Of a stretch of 64,000 nucleotides of DNA, positions 25,100 through 32,625 are shown in pieces; the first letter of the stretch is position 1; each line of letters begins with the position of its first letter. This DNA comes from DASVTR01 sp036382855 (lineage in GTDB: Bacteria; Acidobacteriota; Blastocatellia; Pyrinomonadales; Pyrinomonadaceae): positions 124,001 to 188,000 of the forward strand of contig DASVPO010000012.1 in assembly GCA_036382855.1 (NCBI GenBank), given 5' to 3'. The translations under genes and the position numbers were made by a program. The notes beneath the pieces were generated by a model. That model had not been told where the DNA came from and did not search any database. It worked only from the letters and a program-made list of their open reading frames with translations.

Positions 25100-25675
25100 T
25101 CAACTAAACAGAAGCACCAACAGCAGGACAGCGCCGAAGGCGATTACCCCAGACGAAACTTGCAGCCCTTCTTCTTCGCCCACATCATAGCCGCCGCTTT
25201 CAAGGCCAAGCCCGAAAGCGTCAAGCGCTCCGCTGACAGCATCACCACCTGGCGCAACATCGCCGCCGCCCGTCACGCTTCCGCCACGCAGGAACGGAAT
25301 AGGGTCAACCGCTCTCCCGTTCAACAGCAGCATGAAGTGCAGGTGAGGCCCGCGCGTTGACGAGCCTGTGTTGCCACTGTGCGCGACGACTTGGCCCTGT
25401 GCGACCGATTGACCATGCGACACATCGAAGCGGCTTAGATGGTAATAGCGCGTCTCGATACCGCTGCCGTGATTGATTGTTAAAGACCAGCCGCTTGTCT
25501 TGCGCCATACTGCCGCCGTCACTACTCCCGCCGCTGCTGCTCGCACCGGCGTCCCTGTGACGACCGGCAAATCAACGCCATGATGAAACGTCCGACTCTG
25601 GCCGGGGAACTGCCGCCAGCCGAATTTCCCGCGCGGCGAAGGCGTATGCACATTTACAGGCCATTGAAGATTCAT
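25100..25675 (-). CDS. M23 peptidase with C-terminal membrane anchor
   Basis: 191 residues. The LytM/M23 metallopeptidase domain (about 15-125) has the zinc ligands HHGVD (HxxxD) and HLHF (HxH), and the flanking GNTGSSTRGPHLHF motif, so it should cleave peptidoglycan crosslinks. There is no signal peptide. A Gly/Asp-rich linker leads to a terminal helix VSSGVIAFGAVLLLVLLFS. AAAGGAG precedes the ATG, which overlaps the upstream stop (ATGA). A cell-wall hydrolase anchored by its tail is unusual and fits a virion-associated entry or exit enzyme. Confidence 0.88.
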   Translation of the reverse strand: MNLQWPVNVHTPSPRGKFGWRQFPGQSRTFHHGVDLPVVTGTPVRAAAAGVVTAAVWRKTSGWSLTINHGSGIETRYYHLSRFDVSHGQSVAQGQVVAHSGNTGSSTRGPHLHFMLLLNGRAVDPIPFLRGGSVTGGGDVAPGGDAVSGALDAFGLGLESGGYDVGEEEGLQVSSGVIAFGAVLLLVLLFS

Positions 25676-26214
25676 TGCTCCTTTACCAGCATCAGCACGA
25701 CGAGCGCCGCGAAGCCTGCAACGTAGTACACCGTATAATCCGTCTTCTTCTTTTTCTTGTCGGGGTCTGGTGCTGGCGGCGAGCCAGCGGGCGCGATCGC
25801 GTTCGGATTCAAACCGAGCGGAAGCACAGACGTGCCTGCGCTCGTGCCGCCGCTGCTGACACTACCGCTTGCGCTGGCGAGTGCGCGGCGCGTCGCCGTG
25901 TCCAGCACTCCCGTTGCCATCAGGCCGCGCGTCACTTGAAAATTTACGAGCTGCTCTGCTGTGTTTGGCCCATGCACTCCATCAACTCTGAGGCCCGCTC
26001 CGAGCACCCTGTTAAGCGTCTGCTGCGCCGCTCGCACGTCGGCAGATGAGGCGCGCGGGATAACCTCGTATGTGCGATTCATTATCCAACTATAGCTTGC
26101 GATGCTCCGCGTGTTGGCGTTCGCATAGTTGCCGTCTCCGACATACGCATAGCGCGACTGCGCAGTCGTTGACGAGTCAGTAAACGGTATGGAAAGCATT
26201 ATCGGATAACCCAT
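25672..26214 (-). CDS. Peptidoglycan-binding protein with C-terminal membrane anchor
   Basis: 180 residues. A PG_binding_1 domain (about 55-112: ADVRAAQQTLNRVLGAGLRVDGVHGPNTAEQL...) is followed by a Ser/Thr/Gly/Pro-rich linker, a basic patch (KKKKK) and a terminal helix (YYVAGFAALVVLMLVKEQ). It is translationally coupled to the M23 peptidase, and the two probably act together on the cell wall. GGAGG lies upstream of the start. Confidence 0.82.
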   Translation of the reverse strand: MGYPIMLSIPFTDSSTTAQSRYAYVGDGNYANANTRSIASYSWIMNRTYEVIPRASSADVRAAQQTLNRVLGAGLRVDGVHGPNTAEQLVNFQVTRGLMATGVLDTATRRALASASGSVSSGGTSAGTSVLPLGLNPNAIAPAGSPPAPDPDKKKKKTDYTVYYVAGFAALVVLMLVKEQ

Positions 26215-26217
26215 AAC

Positions 26218-26508
26218 TCAACCTCCGCCTTCGTTCGTGCTCGCCTGCTGCTCTTGTATGATGCGGCGCACTTCAGCGAAGCACAGACCGTTGAACCAGC
26301 TTTGAATAGCAGCCCGCGCCCTTCTCTCGCCTTGCTCCGTTTTGGTCATTTGTAGACCCTCGCGCACAATGATGTCTGTAGCCCGTTGCTGCATCACGGC
26401 AAGCTCGCGCGCGATGCGCTCAAGCTCCGCGCGTCCCTCTGCGGACAACTGAGCGGCAGCGTGTTGTGCCTCTTCGCTACCGCCGAAAATCAACGTTGCG
26501 GGAATCAT
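26218..26508 (-). CDS. Small helical protein of the element
   Basis: 96 residues from an ATG at 26508 that overlaps the stop of the upstream gene (ATGA). Mostly charged helix (AAQLSAEGRAELERIARELAV..., FAEVRRIIQEQQ). No membrane segment. It does not match a family I know. The much longer open frame extending upstream to 26802 is a shadow of the neighbouring gene. Confidence 0.6.
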   Translation of the reverse strand: MIPATLIFGGSEEAQHAAAQLSAEGRAELERIARELAVMQQRATDIIVREGLQMTKTEQGERRARAAIQSWFNGLCFAEVRRIIQEQQASTNEGGG

Positions 26509-26990
26509 CGGCGTGTGAATCCTTTCGATTGAAGCAGGAAGATTGCGAGCACGCCCAAGCCCATCACAGGATAGGTGATAGTTGAATCGCCCACTTTCAG
26601 CCCTTTGCCTGTGAAGCGAAAGCCTGCGCCCGTACCCTCTTCCTCTTCCCTCGCCCTCTGAGCAGCGGCAAGCTGCTGCGCCAGAAGTAGCTGCTGCTCC
26701 GGCGATAGCTGCTGCGCGCCGCCCGTTCCGCTGATGCGTGGGCCAAACACCGTCAAGCCCTGACTGATGAGCGCGAGAATCCCCTGTGTTGTTGTCGGCC
26801 ACTGCTGCCCGCCCGCCGTGGTCGTCGTCGTCACTGGCGGAGGCGTGCCGCCGAAGATGGTCGTTAGCCCGCCTCCGGGGTTGTAGCCTCCGGGGTTGTA
26901 ATTCGGGAAAGGTGGTGGAGTAAGCGGAGCGAAGCCGAAGCCCGCGCCCGCCCTAGCCTGCGCGTGATGTCTCAGAATAAGTTGATTCAT
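26505..26990 (-). CDS. Gly/Pro/Thr-rich protein with C-terminal membrane helix
   Basis: 161 residues. The N-terminal half is low-complexity (PPPFPNYNPGGYNPGGG, then TTTTTAGG), followed by a helical Gln/Ala-rich segment (SPEQQLLLAQQLAAAQRAREEEE) and a terminal hydrophobic helix (YPVMGLGVLAIFLLQSKGFTRR). The low-complexity, collagen-poor start is reminiscent of flexible virion spike or minor membrane proteins, but this is inference. Unrecognised. Confidence 0.62.
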   Translation of the reverse strand: MNQLILRHHAQARAGAGFGFAPLTPPPFPNYNPGGYNPGGGLTTIFGGTPPPVTTTTTAGGQQWPTTTQGILALISQGLTVFGPRISGTGGAQQLSPEQQLLLAQQLAAAQRAREEEEGTGAGFRFTGKGLKVGDSTITYPVMGLGVLAIFLLQSKGFTRR

Positions 26991-27017
26991 AATTTTTCCA
27001 TGCTCACTTTCTACCGC

Positions 27018-27758
27018 TTATATCCATTGCTTGCTTACTGCTATATACAAACCGACCGCCAGTGCTCCGAATAGAATCAAGCGGCCCGTTGAATCGCAAC
27101 CCGTGGCCGGCGCGGTCGCATGTTGCGGCTGCGCGGTCGTAACGATTGAACAACGCGAATCGGCGGCGCTGTCGTCTCTGCCCTTCACTCCATCAACTAT
27201 CAAGCTCACGTTCTGGAAGCCGTGGAAGAGTTGATACACTTGCGTGTTGTAAGGCGAATTGTAGTAGCGCCTGATAGGGCCGTCGCTCAGACTCCACGGA
27301 TTGCGATGGAAGCGCCCACTCGCGTCGTGATACTCAAGCAACCGTGGAGTGAGGCCCGCGCGTTCAATCAACTCCGACAGCGTTTGAAAGTTGTAATGGA
27401 CCTTATGCTCCGGCTCATCGCTTCCGTACCAGAGCAGCCGCGCCCATGCTTGGCCCTTCCCTCCCGGCCTGCTGTGTTCCTGATACGTCGGATTAGGGTT
27501 GTAAGCATCCGGCACAGCGATGCGGATATGTCCGCCCGCTTTCAAATAGCTTCTGACGTTGCAGAGAGCGGCGAGCGCTTCATCTTCCGTCAGATGTTCC
27601 AGCACATGCTCTGCAACAGCCTTGTCAATCGAATTAGGCGCGAAGCTCCGCTGCCAGTCTGCCGCGCTGCGTATGTCAAGCTGCGCGCCCTGCGCTCTCA
27701 AGTCTGTGGAGAGCCAGCCGGGGAAGTTCGTCTGCTTTGCCCCTACAACTAAATTCAT
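27018..27758 (-). CDS. SAM-dependent methyltransferase with C-terminal membrane anchor
   Basis: 246 residues. The N-terminus LVVGAKQTNFPGWLSTDL is the SAM-binding start of the COG4627-type family, with a degenerate glycine loop. EHVLEHLTEDEALAAL and LKAGGHIRIAVPD complete the class I fold (about 1-170). A short linker then leads to a single helix GRLILFGALAVGLYIAVSK at the C-terminus. The substrate is unknown; sugar, lipid or protein methylation at the membrane are possible. The anchor is not usual for this family and matches the neighbouring genes. Confidence 0.78.
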   Translation of the reverse strand: MNLVVGAKQTNFPGWLSTDLRAQGAQLDIRSAADWQRSFAPNSIDKAVAEHVLEHLTEDEALAALCNVRSYLKAGGHIRIAVPDAYNPNPTYQEHSRPGGKGQAWARLLWYGSDEPEHKVHYNFQTLSELIERAGLTPRLLEYHDASGRFHRNPWSLSDGPIRRYYNSPYNTQVYQLFHGFQNVSLIVDGVKGRDDSAADSRCSIVTTAQPQHATAPATGCDSTGRLILFGALAVGLYIAVSKQWI

Positions 27759-27846
27759 AACTTAATCCATACCGCAGGTGCTTTTTTGCGTACCAACGCA
27801 GGAGAACCAACGCAGGCGCGGCGCGCGGGCCTTTCAGCCGTGAGCC

Positions 27847-28212
27847 TTATCTCCACTGCAAAGGCTCGTATCTGCCTTCGCCGCGCTTGATAGCCTCTAA
27901 CCGCTCTGCCTCTTTCTTTTCCTGCTCCCTCTCTTCTCTCTCTTCGCGGGCTGTCCGATGCCCGCCAGCAAAGCCGCCTCCCCTTCGGTTTGCAACGCGA
28001 GTGGCGTTAGGCTTTCTGCGCGAGCGTGGCTTGCGATTAAGCTCCGCTTCTTCCACATAGACAAGATATGCAAAGCCTCCTATCAGCAAGCACAGCCACG
28101 TTGTAGAGCTAAGGCCGAATAGTGTTGTCAGCGGCGGCGGCGGAACACTGACGACGGGCGCGGGCGCTGTATCTCCAAGCCCGTTGTGATAATGCGGAAA
28201 CTGATAGCTCAT
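27847..28212 (-). CDS. Single-pass membrane protein with basic tail
   Basis: 121 residues: a short N-terminal segment, one membrane helix (SSTTWLCLLIGGFAYLVYVE, about 34-54) and a highly basic region (RKPRSRRKPNATRVANRRG) then a charged helix (EEREEREQEKKEAERLEAIKRGE). The tail could contact nucleic acid on the inner face of a membrane. Unrecognised. It precedes the methyltransferase gene by 88 bp. Confidence 0.62.
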   Translation of the reverse strand: MSYQFPHYHNGLGDTAPAPVVSVPPPPLTTLFGLSSTTWLCLLIGGFAYLVYVEEAELNRKPRSRRKPNATRVANRRGGGFAGGHRTAREEREEREQEKKEAERLEAIKRGEGRYEPLQWR

Positions 28213-28232
28213 AGCTCAAGACCTCTCAAGCG

Positions 28233-29609
28233 TTAGCCTTGCTGCGCCGCTGCTTCTACCTGCGCATCGCTGGCGGCCGCTGTCTCCGGCGTGGTCGTGC
28301 TGCGCTTCGTTGAGCGCAGGCGTCGGCTGATGTCGGCCTTCAACTTATCCAGCCATGCCGCCGAACCTTCACGATTCAGAAGCTCCGCAACCTTCGGTTC
28401 TTGCTGCGCCCATAGTTGAATGAGTACGGGCGTTGGCGTTTCAAGCATCCCAAGCAGCACGGCTGACTCCTGCGGATACTTGCGCAGGATGGCGACGACC
28501 TCACGCGAGGAGGCGTACACGCTCGCGCCTTTATCCATATCGGCAAACATGTTGCCTAGTGCCACATCAACGGACTGCTCAAAAGTCTGTGGCGGAGTGA
28601 CGGGGCGCGGGCCTGTCTGCTCTTCGGGCTGCTCTACTGACGGCGACGACGCAGGGGTTGACGCAAGCTGCGCAGGCGTTTGAACGGGCGGCGCGGGCTG
28701 CGGGGCGTTCATCGTGTGAGCGGGCGGCGCTGCCTGTGGCACTCCGGCCCTTCCCTGCTGCTGTATCGCGCGCGAGGCAAGGAGTGTCATTCCTGTCTTG
28801 ACAGCATCGCCCAGGTGAGGCTTGACGGCCTCAAATAATCCCATGCCCGCACGCACATACCACGGCTCAGGCTCGCTGTCATCTTCAAGCCTGCTGCGCA
28901 CGTCAATGATTCTGTCTAGTGTGTCCTCAAAGATTCCTGTGCGCTCAAGCAAGTCTTTTGCAATTAAGTCTCTCGCGTTCGTTTGCGGCGCTGGCGTGGC
29001 TACCTTGACCTCCAACTCCGCCTGCTTGATGCGCAGTTCCATCATCTCGCGATTGTGTGCGCGCTCGCTCTCGCGTTCACGCTCCATCGCCTGACGCTCA
29101 CGCTCCATCGCTTCGCGCGCTTCCTGCCGCTCGCGTTCAAGCTGTGCCTGCAAGACTTCCGCAAGGCTGTGCTCTTCCCTGCGCTCGCGTTCAATGCGTG
29201 CGACCTCTCGCTGCGCGGCGATGCGATGCGGAAGATTACGAGTGCGCGTGCGCTGCGCGTTGCGGCGACGACGCGGGCCGCTCTCGTAGTAGGGCGACGG
29301 CTGCGCCTCTTCGACGTGCTGCGCGGTGGGGAAGGCAGCGAACGTCAACTCACCCACGCGACCATCGAAAAGATGCTCTGTGATGTAGTAGCCTGCGCCG
29401 TAAAGAGATTTAAGCTGCTCCGGCGTTAGCAACTGCGGAGATGAATAAACTTTCTCACCGCCGACACGATACTCCGAAAAGTTAATCGTTAGCCCTTGCC
29501 TCTTTTTTTCAAAGAGGCGCTGATACTTTTCGCGCGTGTGTCGCCAAACGACATAACTGCGCTTCGTACCTTCCAGCCCTACGTCCTCTTCGGCGTATTC
29601 TTCAATCAT
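28233..29609 (-). CDS. Coiled-coil protein of the element
   Basis: 458 residues, the largest protein of the leftward operon. A folded N-terminal domain (about 1-105) is followed by a basic stretch (GPRRRRNAQRTRTRN), a long charged coiled coil (about 130-205, repeated ERERQ/MERERE), a central domain with VRAGMGLFEAVKPHL, a Pro/Ala/Gln-rich linker (about 285-335) and a C-terminal helical domain. There is no Walker A motif. It could be a structural or scaffold component; the function is unknown. Confidence 0.68.
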   Translation of the reverse strand: MIEEYAEEDVGLEGTKRSYVVWRHTREKYQRLFEKKRQGLTINFSEYRVGGEKVYSSPQLLTPEQLKSLYGAGYYITEHLFDGRVGELTFAAFPTAQHVEEAQPSPYYESGPRRRRNAQRTRTRNLPHRIAAQREVARIERERREEHSLAEVLQAQLERERQEAREAMERERQAMERERESERAHNREMMELRIKQAELEVKVATPAPQTNARDLIAKDLLERTGIFEDTLDRIIDVRSRLEDDSEPEPWYVRAGMGLFEAVKPHLGDAVKTGMTLLASRAIQQQGRAGVPQAAPPAHTMNAPQPAPPVQTPAQLASTPASSPSVEQPEEQTGPRPVTPPQTFEQSVDVALGNMFADMDKGASVYASSREVVAILRKYPQESAVLLGMLETPTPVLIQLWAQQEPKVAELLNREGSAAWLDKLKADISRRLRSTKRSTTTPETAAASDAQVEAAAQQG

Positions 29610-29782
29610 TTTTCAGTACTCCAATCGGCCCGCGCTTCGGACTTTGGCCGGAGATGATCTCCGGCGTTTTTCCGGCGTTTTGCCGAAATCTCCGGCGACT
29701 AAGTCGCGCGCTCGATTGCGGCCTGCTCTGCTACCGCTCGCTGCTGTCTTCAGTGACAACGAGACGGACTCGCGGCACGTCG

Positions 29783-30283
29783 CTACTCTGTGTCTGTCTC
29801 ATCAAAATCGCTTTCTGTCTCGTCGTCTTCTTCGATTGGGAATCGCTCTTCGTCATACGAATTGCAGGCGTCCACGATGTTCTCGATGGCTGTTTCAAGA
29901 GCCTCGATTTTTTCATCCTTAGACATCTCTTCATACTCCGGCGTATCCGTAACGAGAGTCTCATTCCAGATGCTATCGAGGGTTTCCTCAGCATCAAGAA
30001 CTTCGTCCGCAATTTCATTTTTGTTTAGCCCTTGCAGGTCTGCGGGCAGGGTAGCTGTAGCCATCTCTTTTTTACTCCGTGTTGTGAATTGTGGATTTTT
30101 CAAAGGCGCGGCAGGATTAGCGAGCACTAAGCCCTTGTGCGCGATGTAGTCTTCGACCGACATCGCATCAAAGAAATCTGCCTGCTCATCGTCGCCCATA
30201 TTGCGAAACATAATGGCAGCACGATTGCGCGCCGTTTCGGCTTGCTCGTATGTCACCGCGTCGCCTGTTCTCAGTCTCGCCAT
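29783..30283 (-). CDS. Acidic protein of the element
   Basis: 166 residues. N-terminal half moderately charged (DAVTYEQAETARNRAAIMFRN), C-terminal half strongly acidic, ending EEDDETESDFDETDTE. No domain recognised. An internal ATG near 30064 has GGAG at the right spacing, so a second product of about 93 residues beginning MATATLPAD may be made. Its own ATG at 30283 has only a weak ribosome-binding site. Confidence 0.55.
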   Translation of the reverse strand: MARLRTGDAVTYEQAETARNRAAIMFRNMGDDEQADFFDAMSVEDYIAHKGLVLANPAAPLKNPQFTTRSKKEMATATLPADLQGLNKNEIADEVLDAEETLDSIWNETLVTDTPEYEEMSKDEKIEALETAIENIVDACNSYDEERFPIEEDDETESDFDETDTE

Positions 30284-30353
30284 GATGGAGTAAGTTTATT
30301 TCCGGCGATGCAAAAATCAATTGATACTTTTCTGCTGTCTAGACTGTTGCCGT

Positions 30354-30508
30354 GCGTTGCAATTTATGGTCTTAATTTGCAACGCTTTTTATTAAGATTT
30401 TGAGTGGCTTTTTATGTAGCAGGTTAGCTAAACTAATAAGTCAAAACAAAAAAAATATTTTCGATTGTTGGGAGTAGAACGTTGCAAATTAAAATCATTA
30501 AATGCAAC
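30354..30508. repeat. Two palindromic sites GTTGCA-N16-TGCAAC
   Basis: Site 1 (30354-30385) is GCGTTGCA...TGCAACGC; site 2 (30481-30508) is GTTGCA...TGCAAC. Both have exactly 16 bp between the hexamers and lie in the AT-rich 226-bp gap between two genes. They are candidate operators or iterons. Confidence 0.6.
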
Positions 30509-30509
30509 G

Positions 30510-30968
30510 CTATTCTTTTTTCTTTCGTCTGCGAGATTTCCGGCTGCGTTTTGAAGCTGGCTGAAGCAGGACATCTGAATAGGGTATGCGCCCCGGACTG
30601 TTCAAAGCGGGAAAGTGTGTATCCTTAATAGCCTCGTCAATCATATCCATGCCGTTAAATCCGAGCAGCACGTCAACATGTTCTCTTATTATCGGCAAAT
30701 ATACTTCATCTCTAGGGTCAAGTGGCTGTTCTTCTGAAAAAAGGTTTATGACCTCATCTGATGCCAATACTATATTCGGATGTCGGCCAGATAATTGCAG
30801 ACGCACAGAACCAGCATCTAATACACCTAAAAAGTAACCACGCGCCATTGCAAGTTCAACGGCACGTCTAACTGTAGAAAGAGGCAACTTTTGAGGTAAT
30901 TCTTTTTTAGGGGTCGCTCGCTTCTTACTACTTCGTTTGTGCGCGGTGTTCTTTTTTGGCTCTGTCAT
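30510..30968 (-). CDS. Basic DNA-binding-like protein of the element
   Basis: 152 residues with very basic ends: KKNTAHKRSSKKRATPKKE at the N-terminus and SKRSRKSRRRKKKE at the C-terminus. The middle (SVRLQLSGRHPNIVLASDEVINLF) may fold into a small domain. The start overlaps the HTH gene stop (ATGA), so they are coupled. It resembles regulatory or nucleic-acid-packing proteins by charge only; no family recognised. Confidence 0.6.
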   Translation of the reverse strand: MTEPKKNTAHKRSSKKRATPKKELPQKLPLSTVRRAVELAMARGYFLGVLDAGSVRLQLSGRHPNIVLASDEVINLFSEEQPLDPRDEVYLPIIREHVDVLLGFNGMDMIDEAIKDTHFPALNSPGRIPYSDVLLQPASKRSRKSRRRKKKE

Positions 30969-31207
30969 TCTGATTTGCGCGCCCCTTTCTTTTGAGTCGC
31001 TACCTGCTTCGGCGGTCTGCCACCCTTCTGCTTCTTAAAGTTTTCCACTTCGCTGCGCCGCAAGAAACGCTTGCCACCAACATCAATAGAAGACAGCCGC
31101 CCGCGCCGAATAAGGTCTGCTATAGCCTCAGGAGAAACGCCGCGCAATCTCGCCGCTTCTGTTTGTGAAATCAAATCCAACAATTCTTCTTTTTTCACGT
31201 TGGTCAA
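30965..31207 (-). CDS. HTH (MerR/excisionase-type) protein of the element
   Basis: About 80 residues from a TTG at 31207 or 77 from a GTG at 31198; neither has a strong ribosome-binding site. LISQTEAARLRGVSPEAIADLIRRGRLSSIDVGGKRFLRRSEVE is an excisionase/MerR-like winged helix. A basic tail follows (KKQKGGRPPKQVATQKKG). First gene of the leftward operon beside a divergent promoter region, so it is a good candidate for the lysogeny or master regulator. Confidence 0.7.
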   Translation of the reverse strand: MTNVKKEELLDLISQTEAARLRGVSPEAIADLIRRGRLSSIDVGGKRFLRRSEVENFKKQKGGRPPKQVATQKKGARKSE

Positions 31208-31329
31208 AACTACTTGAAAAGAATAAGAAAAGCGAGTAACATCTTAGTCTCTTCAAGTATTTTATTCAAGGGGCAACTTGCAGGGAAACTCCAAAGGGCA
31301 GGAGTCAAATCAACGCACAAAGCAAAAGC

Positions 31330-31362
31330 GCCTGCTTGAGTGTTACGAGCACTCAAGCAGGC
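31330..31362. repeat. Perfect 13-bp inverted repeat in the divergent control region
   Basis: GCCTGCTTGAGTG, 7-nt loop, CACTCAAGCAGGC. It lies 42 bp upstream of the GTG at 31404, between the leftward HTH gene and the rightward operon. It could form an RNA hairpin in the leader or serve as an operator. Confidence 0.75.
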
Positions 31363-31403
31363 ATGGCTTCCATTTCAACCTTTGCAGAAGAAAGGAAATA
31401 ACC

Positions 31404-31520
31404 GTGAGTAAGAATACATCTAAACGACCGCAACGCAAGCCCAAAACAGACCCGCTCGCCAGCGTCAAGGCGCTGCTGAGAGAGCGCAAAGCAGAGGATG
31501 AAAGGAGCGACACTCTATGA
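31404..31520 (+). CDS. 38-residue basic peptide of the element
   Basis: A GTG start at 31404 with AGAAAGGA upstream. The peptide begins VSKNTSKRPQRKPKTD and is strongly basic in its first half. The stop overlaps the next ATG (ATGA at 31517), supporting translation. Function unknown. Confidence 0.5.
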   Translation: MSKNTSKRPQRKPKTDPLASVKALLRERKAEDERSDTL

Positions 31521-32116
31521 GCACGCCCTTTCAATCAACTGCGCCAGTCACCAAACTTACTACATGGAAAAGAGAGCGGCGAAACGCAACGCCGGGAAAG
31601 GCGCTAATACCGAACGACCAATTCAACCTCACGCAAGCGGAGATTGCCTGCGCCGTTGTTCTTAGCAATACTCTCGGCGGCGTGTATGGTGAATATCAAC
31701 GCTCTGTTCGCAAAGTCACGGGCATCCGTCCCAGTGACAAACTCGTAGCCGTCGCCGTTGACGTTAACACCGTTCGCCCTTCCGAACTCGTAGCCGTCGC
31801 GATTGAAAACGAGTGCGGCTATCAAATCGGATTCTTGCGCCGCGATAGCCTCACGCAATGGTTCATCACAATAGGCAGCTACGAAGGCAAATACTTCCAT
31901 CCATCATCTATCAGAAAATTCCTGCGCGTGGTAGATGGTCTACGCAATGGCTATCGGCTCGCGCTCAAATGCCACATCACTGAAGCGCCCTCAGAGTCAG
32001 CACGGATTATCCTCTTCCCCTCGCAACCGTGGCAGAGCGTCGGCGCGGTCGCCGCTGGCATCATCGCGGCAGCTTCCGCCACGCGCACGAAGCGCAGGAA
32101 GGGGGCGCGGCCATGA
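31517..32116 (+). CDS. Unknown protein of the element's rightward operon
   Basis: 199 residues. A basic N-terminus (WKRERRNATPGKALIPNDQFNLTQAEIA) is followed by a mixed domain (KLVAVAVDVNTVRPSELVAVAIENECGYQIGF...) with an internal VAVAVDV/VAVAIEN near-repeat, and a C-terminal hydrophobic stretch (SVGAVAAGIIAAASA) followed by basic KRRKGAR. It may be weakly membrane-associated. I do not recognise the family. Coupled to the genes on both sides by ATGA overlaps. Confidence 0.6.
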   Translation: MSTPFQSTAPVTKLTTWKRERRNATPGKALIPNDQFNLTQAEIACAVVLSNTLGGVYGEYQRSVRKVTGIRPSDKLVAVAVDVNTVRPSELVAVAIENECGYQIGFLRRDSLTQWFITIGSYEGKYFHPSSIRKFLRVVDGLRNGYRLALKCHITEAPSESARIILFPSQPWQSVGAVAAGIIAAASATRTKRRKGARP

Positions 32117-32256
32117 ACCGACGAGCGCGACGAACGAAGCGCGCGGCCTGCTTCCATCGCTGCCCGCGCTGCAATCGCAAACGCAAGCATCGCGTTGCTG
32201 GAAATTGTGGAGCGCCGCCGCTCCACCCTTGCGGGCGCTGTCAGTCTGAAACGTAG
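32113..32256 (+). CDS. 47-residue zinc-ribbon peptide of the element
   Basis: MNRRARRTKRAAC... with CPRCNRKRKHR and, 13 residues after the first pair, CGRC: two CxxC pairs in a very basic peptide, as in zinc ribbons that bind nucleic acid. The start overlaps the preceding stop (ATGA). Too short to confirm by frame alone; the coupling and Cys pattern are the evidence. Confidence 0.55.
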   Translation: MNRRARRTKRAACFHRCPRCNRKRKHRVAGNCGAPPLHPCGRCQSET

Positions 32257-32274
32257 AGCATCGCTCGAATAGCT

Positions 32275-32312
32275 GGAAGGCGCGCGGCCTAGCTTTCGGC
32301 CGCGCGCTTTCT
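32275..32312 (+). terminator. Strong intrinsic terminator or attenuator
   Basis: GCGCGCGGCC and GGCCGCGCGC pair perfectly, extended by four further pairs (GGAAG side), followed by TTTCTTTT. It separates the rightward operon from the HTH gene at 32326, whose Shine-Dalgarno sequence begins a few bases later. Confidence 0.8.
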
Positions 32313-32325
32313 TTTGGAGAACCAC

Positions 32326-32625
32326 ATGCCAGCAGCAGCGGACACGCTCATCAGCCTTATTAGGCAAATTGTGCGCGAAGAAATAATGACCACGACCACG
32401 GCAGTGCCGTTCGTGCCGGAGAAGACTTTCTATACCGAAAAAGAGTTTTGCGAATTGGTAGGAATTTCAACCACAACCGCTTGGCGTCTTCGCAATCAGG
32501 GCAAACTCCGTTATTCGGAAGTCGGGCGCGCCGTCGTCTATCTACAAGAGCATATTATAGAGTTTTTGAAAGCCAGCGAGAGGCTAAATGTAGGCAGAAC
32601 AAGGGCGGGAGCGCGTAAGGTTTGA
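32326..32625 (+). CDS. Excisionase-family HTH protein
   Basis: 99 residues from an ATG at 32326 with GGAGA 6 nt upstream. FYTEKEFCELVGISTTTAWRLRNQGKLRYSEVGRAVVYL is a helix-turn-helix 17/Xis DNA-binding domain (about 40-80). It is preceded by a helical N-terminus (TLISLIRQIVREEIM). The stop codon lies inside the first copy of the structured RNA motif (32601-32681). A degraded relative lies at 33313-33450. Confidence 0.8.
   Translation: MPAAADTLISLIRQIVREEIMTTTTAVPFVPEKTFYTEKEFCELVGISTTTAWRLRNQGKLRYSEVGRAVVYLQEHIIEFLKASERLNVGRTRAGARKV

Noticed and set aside
26509..26802. Longer N-terminus for the 96-residue protein of the element
   Set aside because: The extra part lies antiparallel in frame within the gene at 26505 and is Arg/Gly-rich junk; the ATGA overlap at 26508 is a better start.
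28233..29609. Packaging ATPase in the coiled-coil protein
   Set aside because: No Walker A or B motif is present; the charged repeats only give coiled coil.
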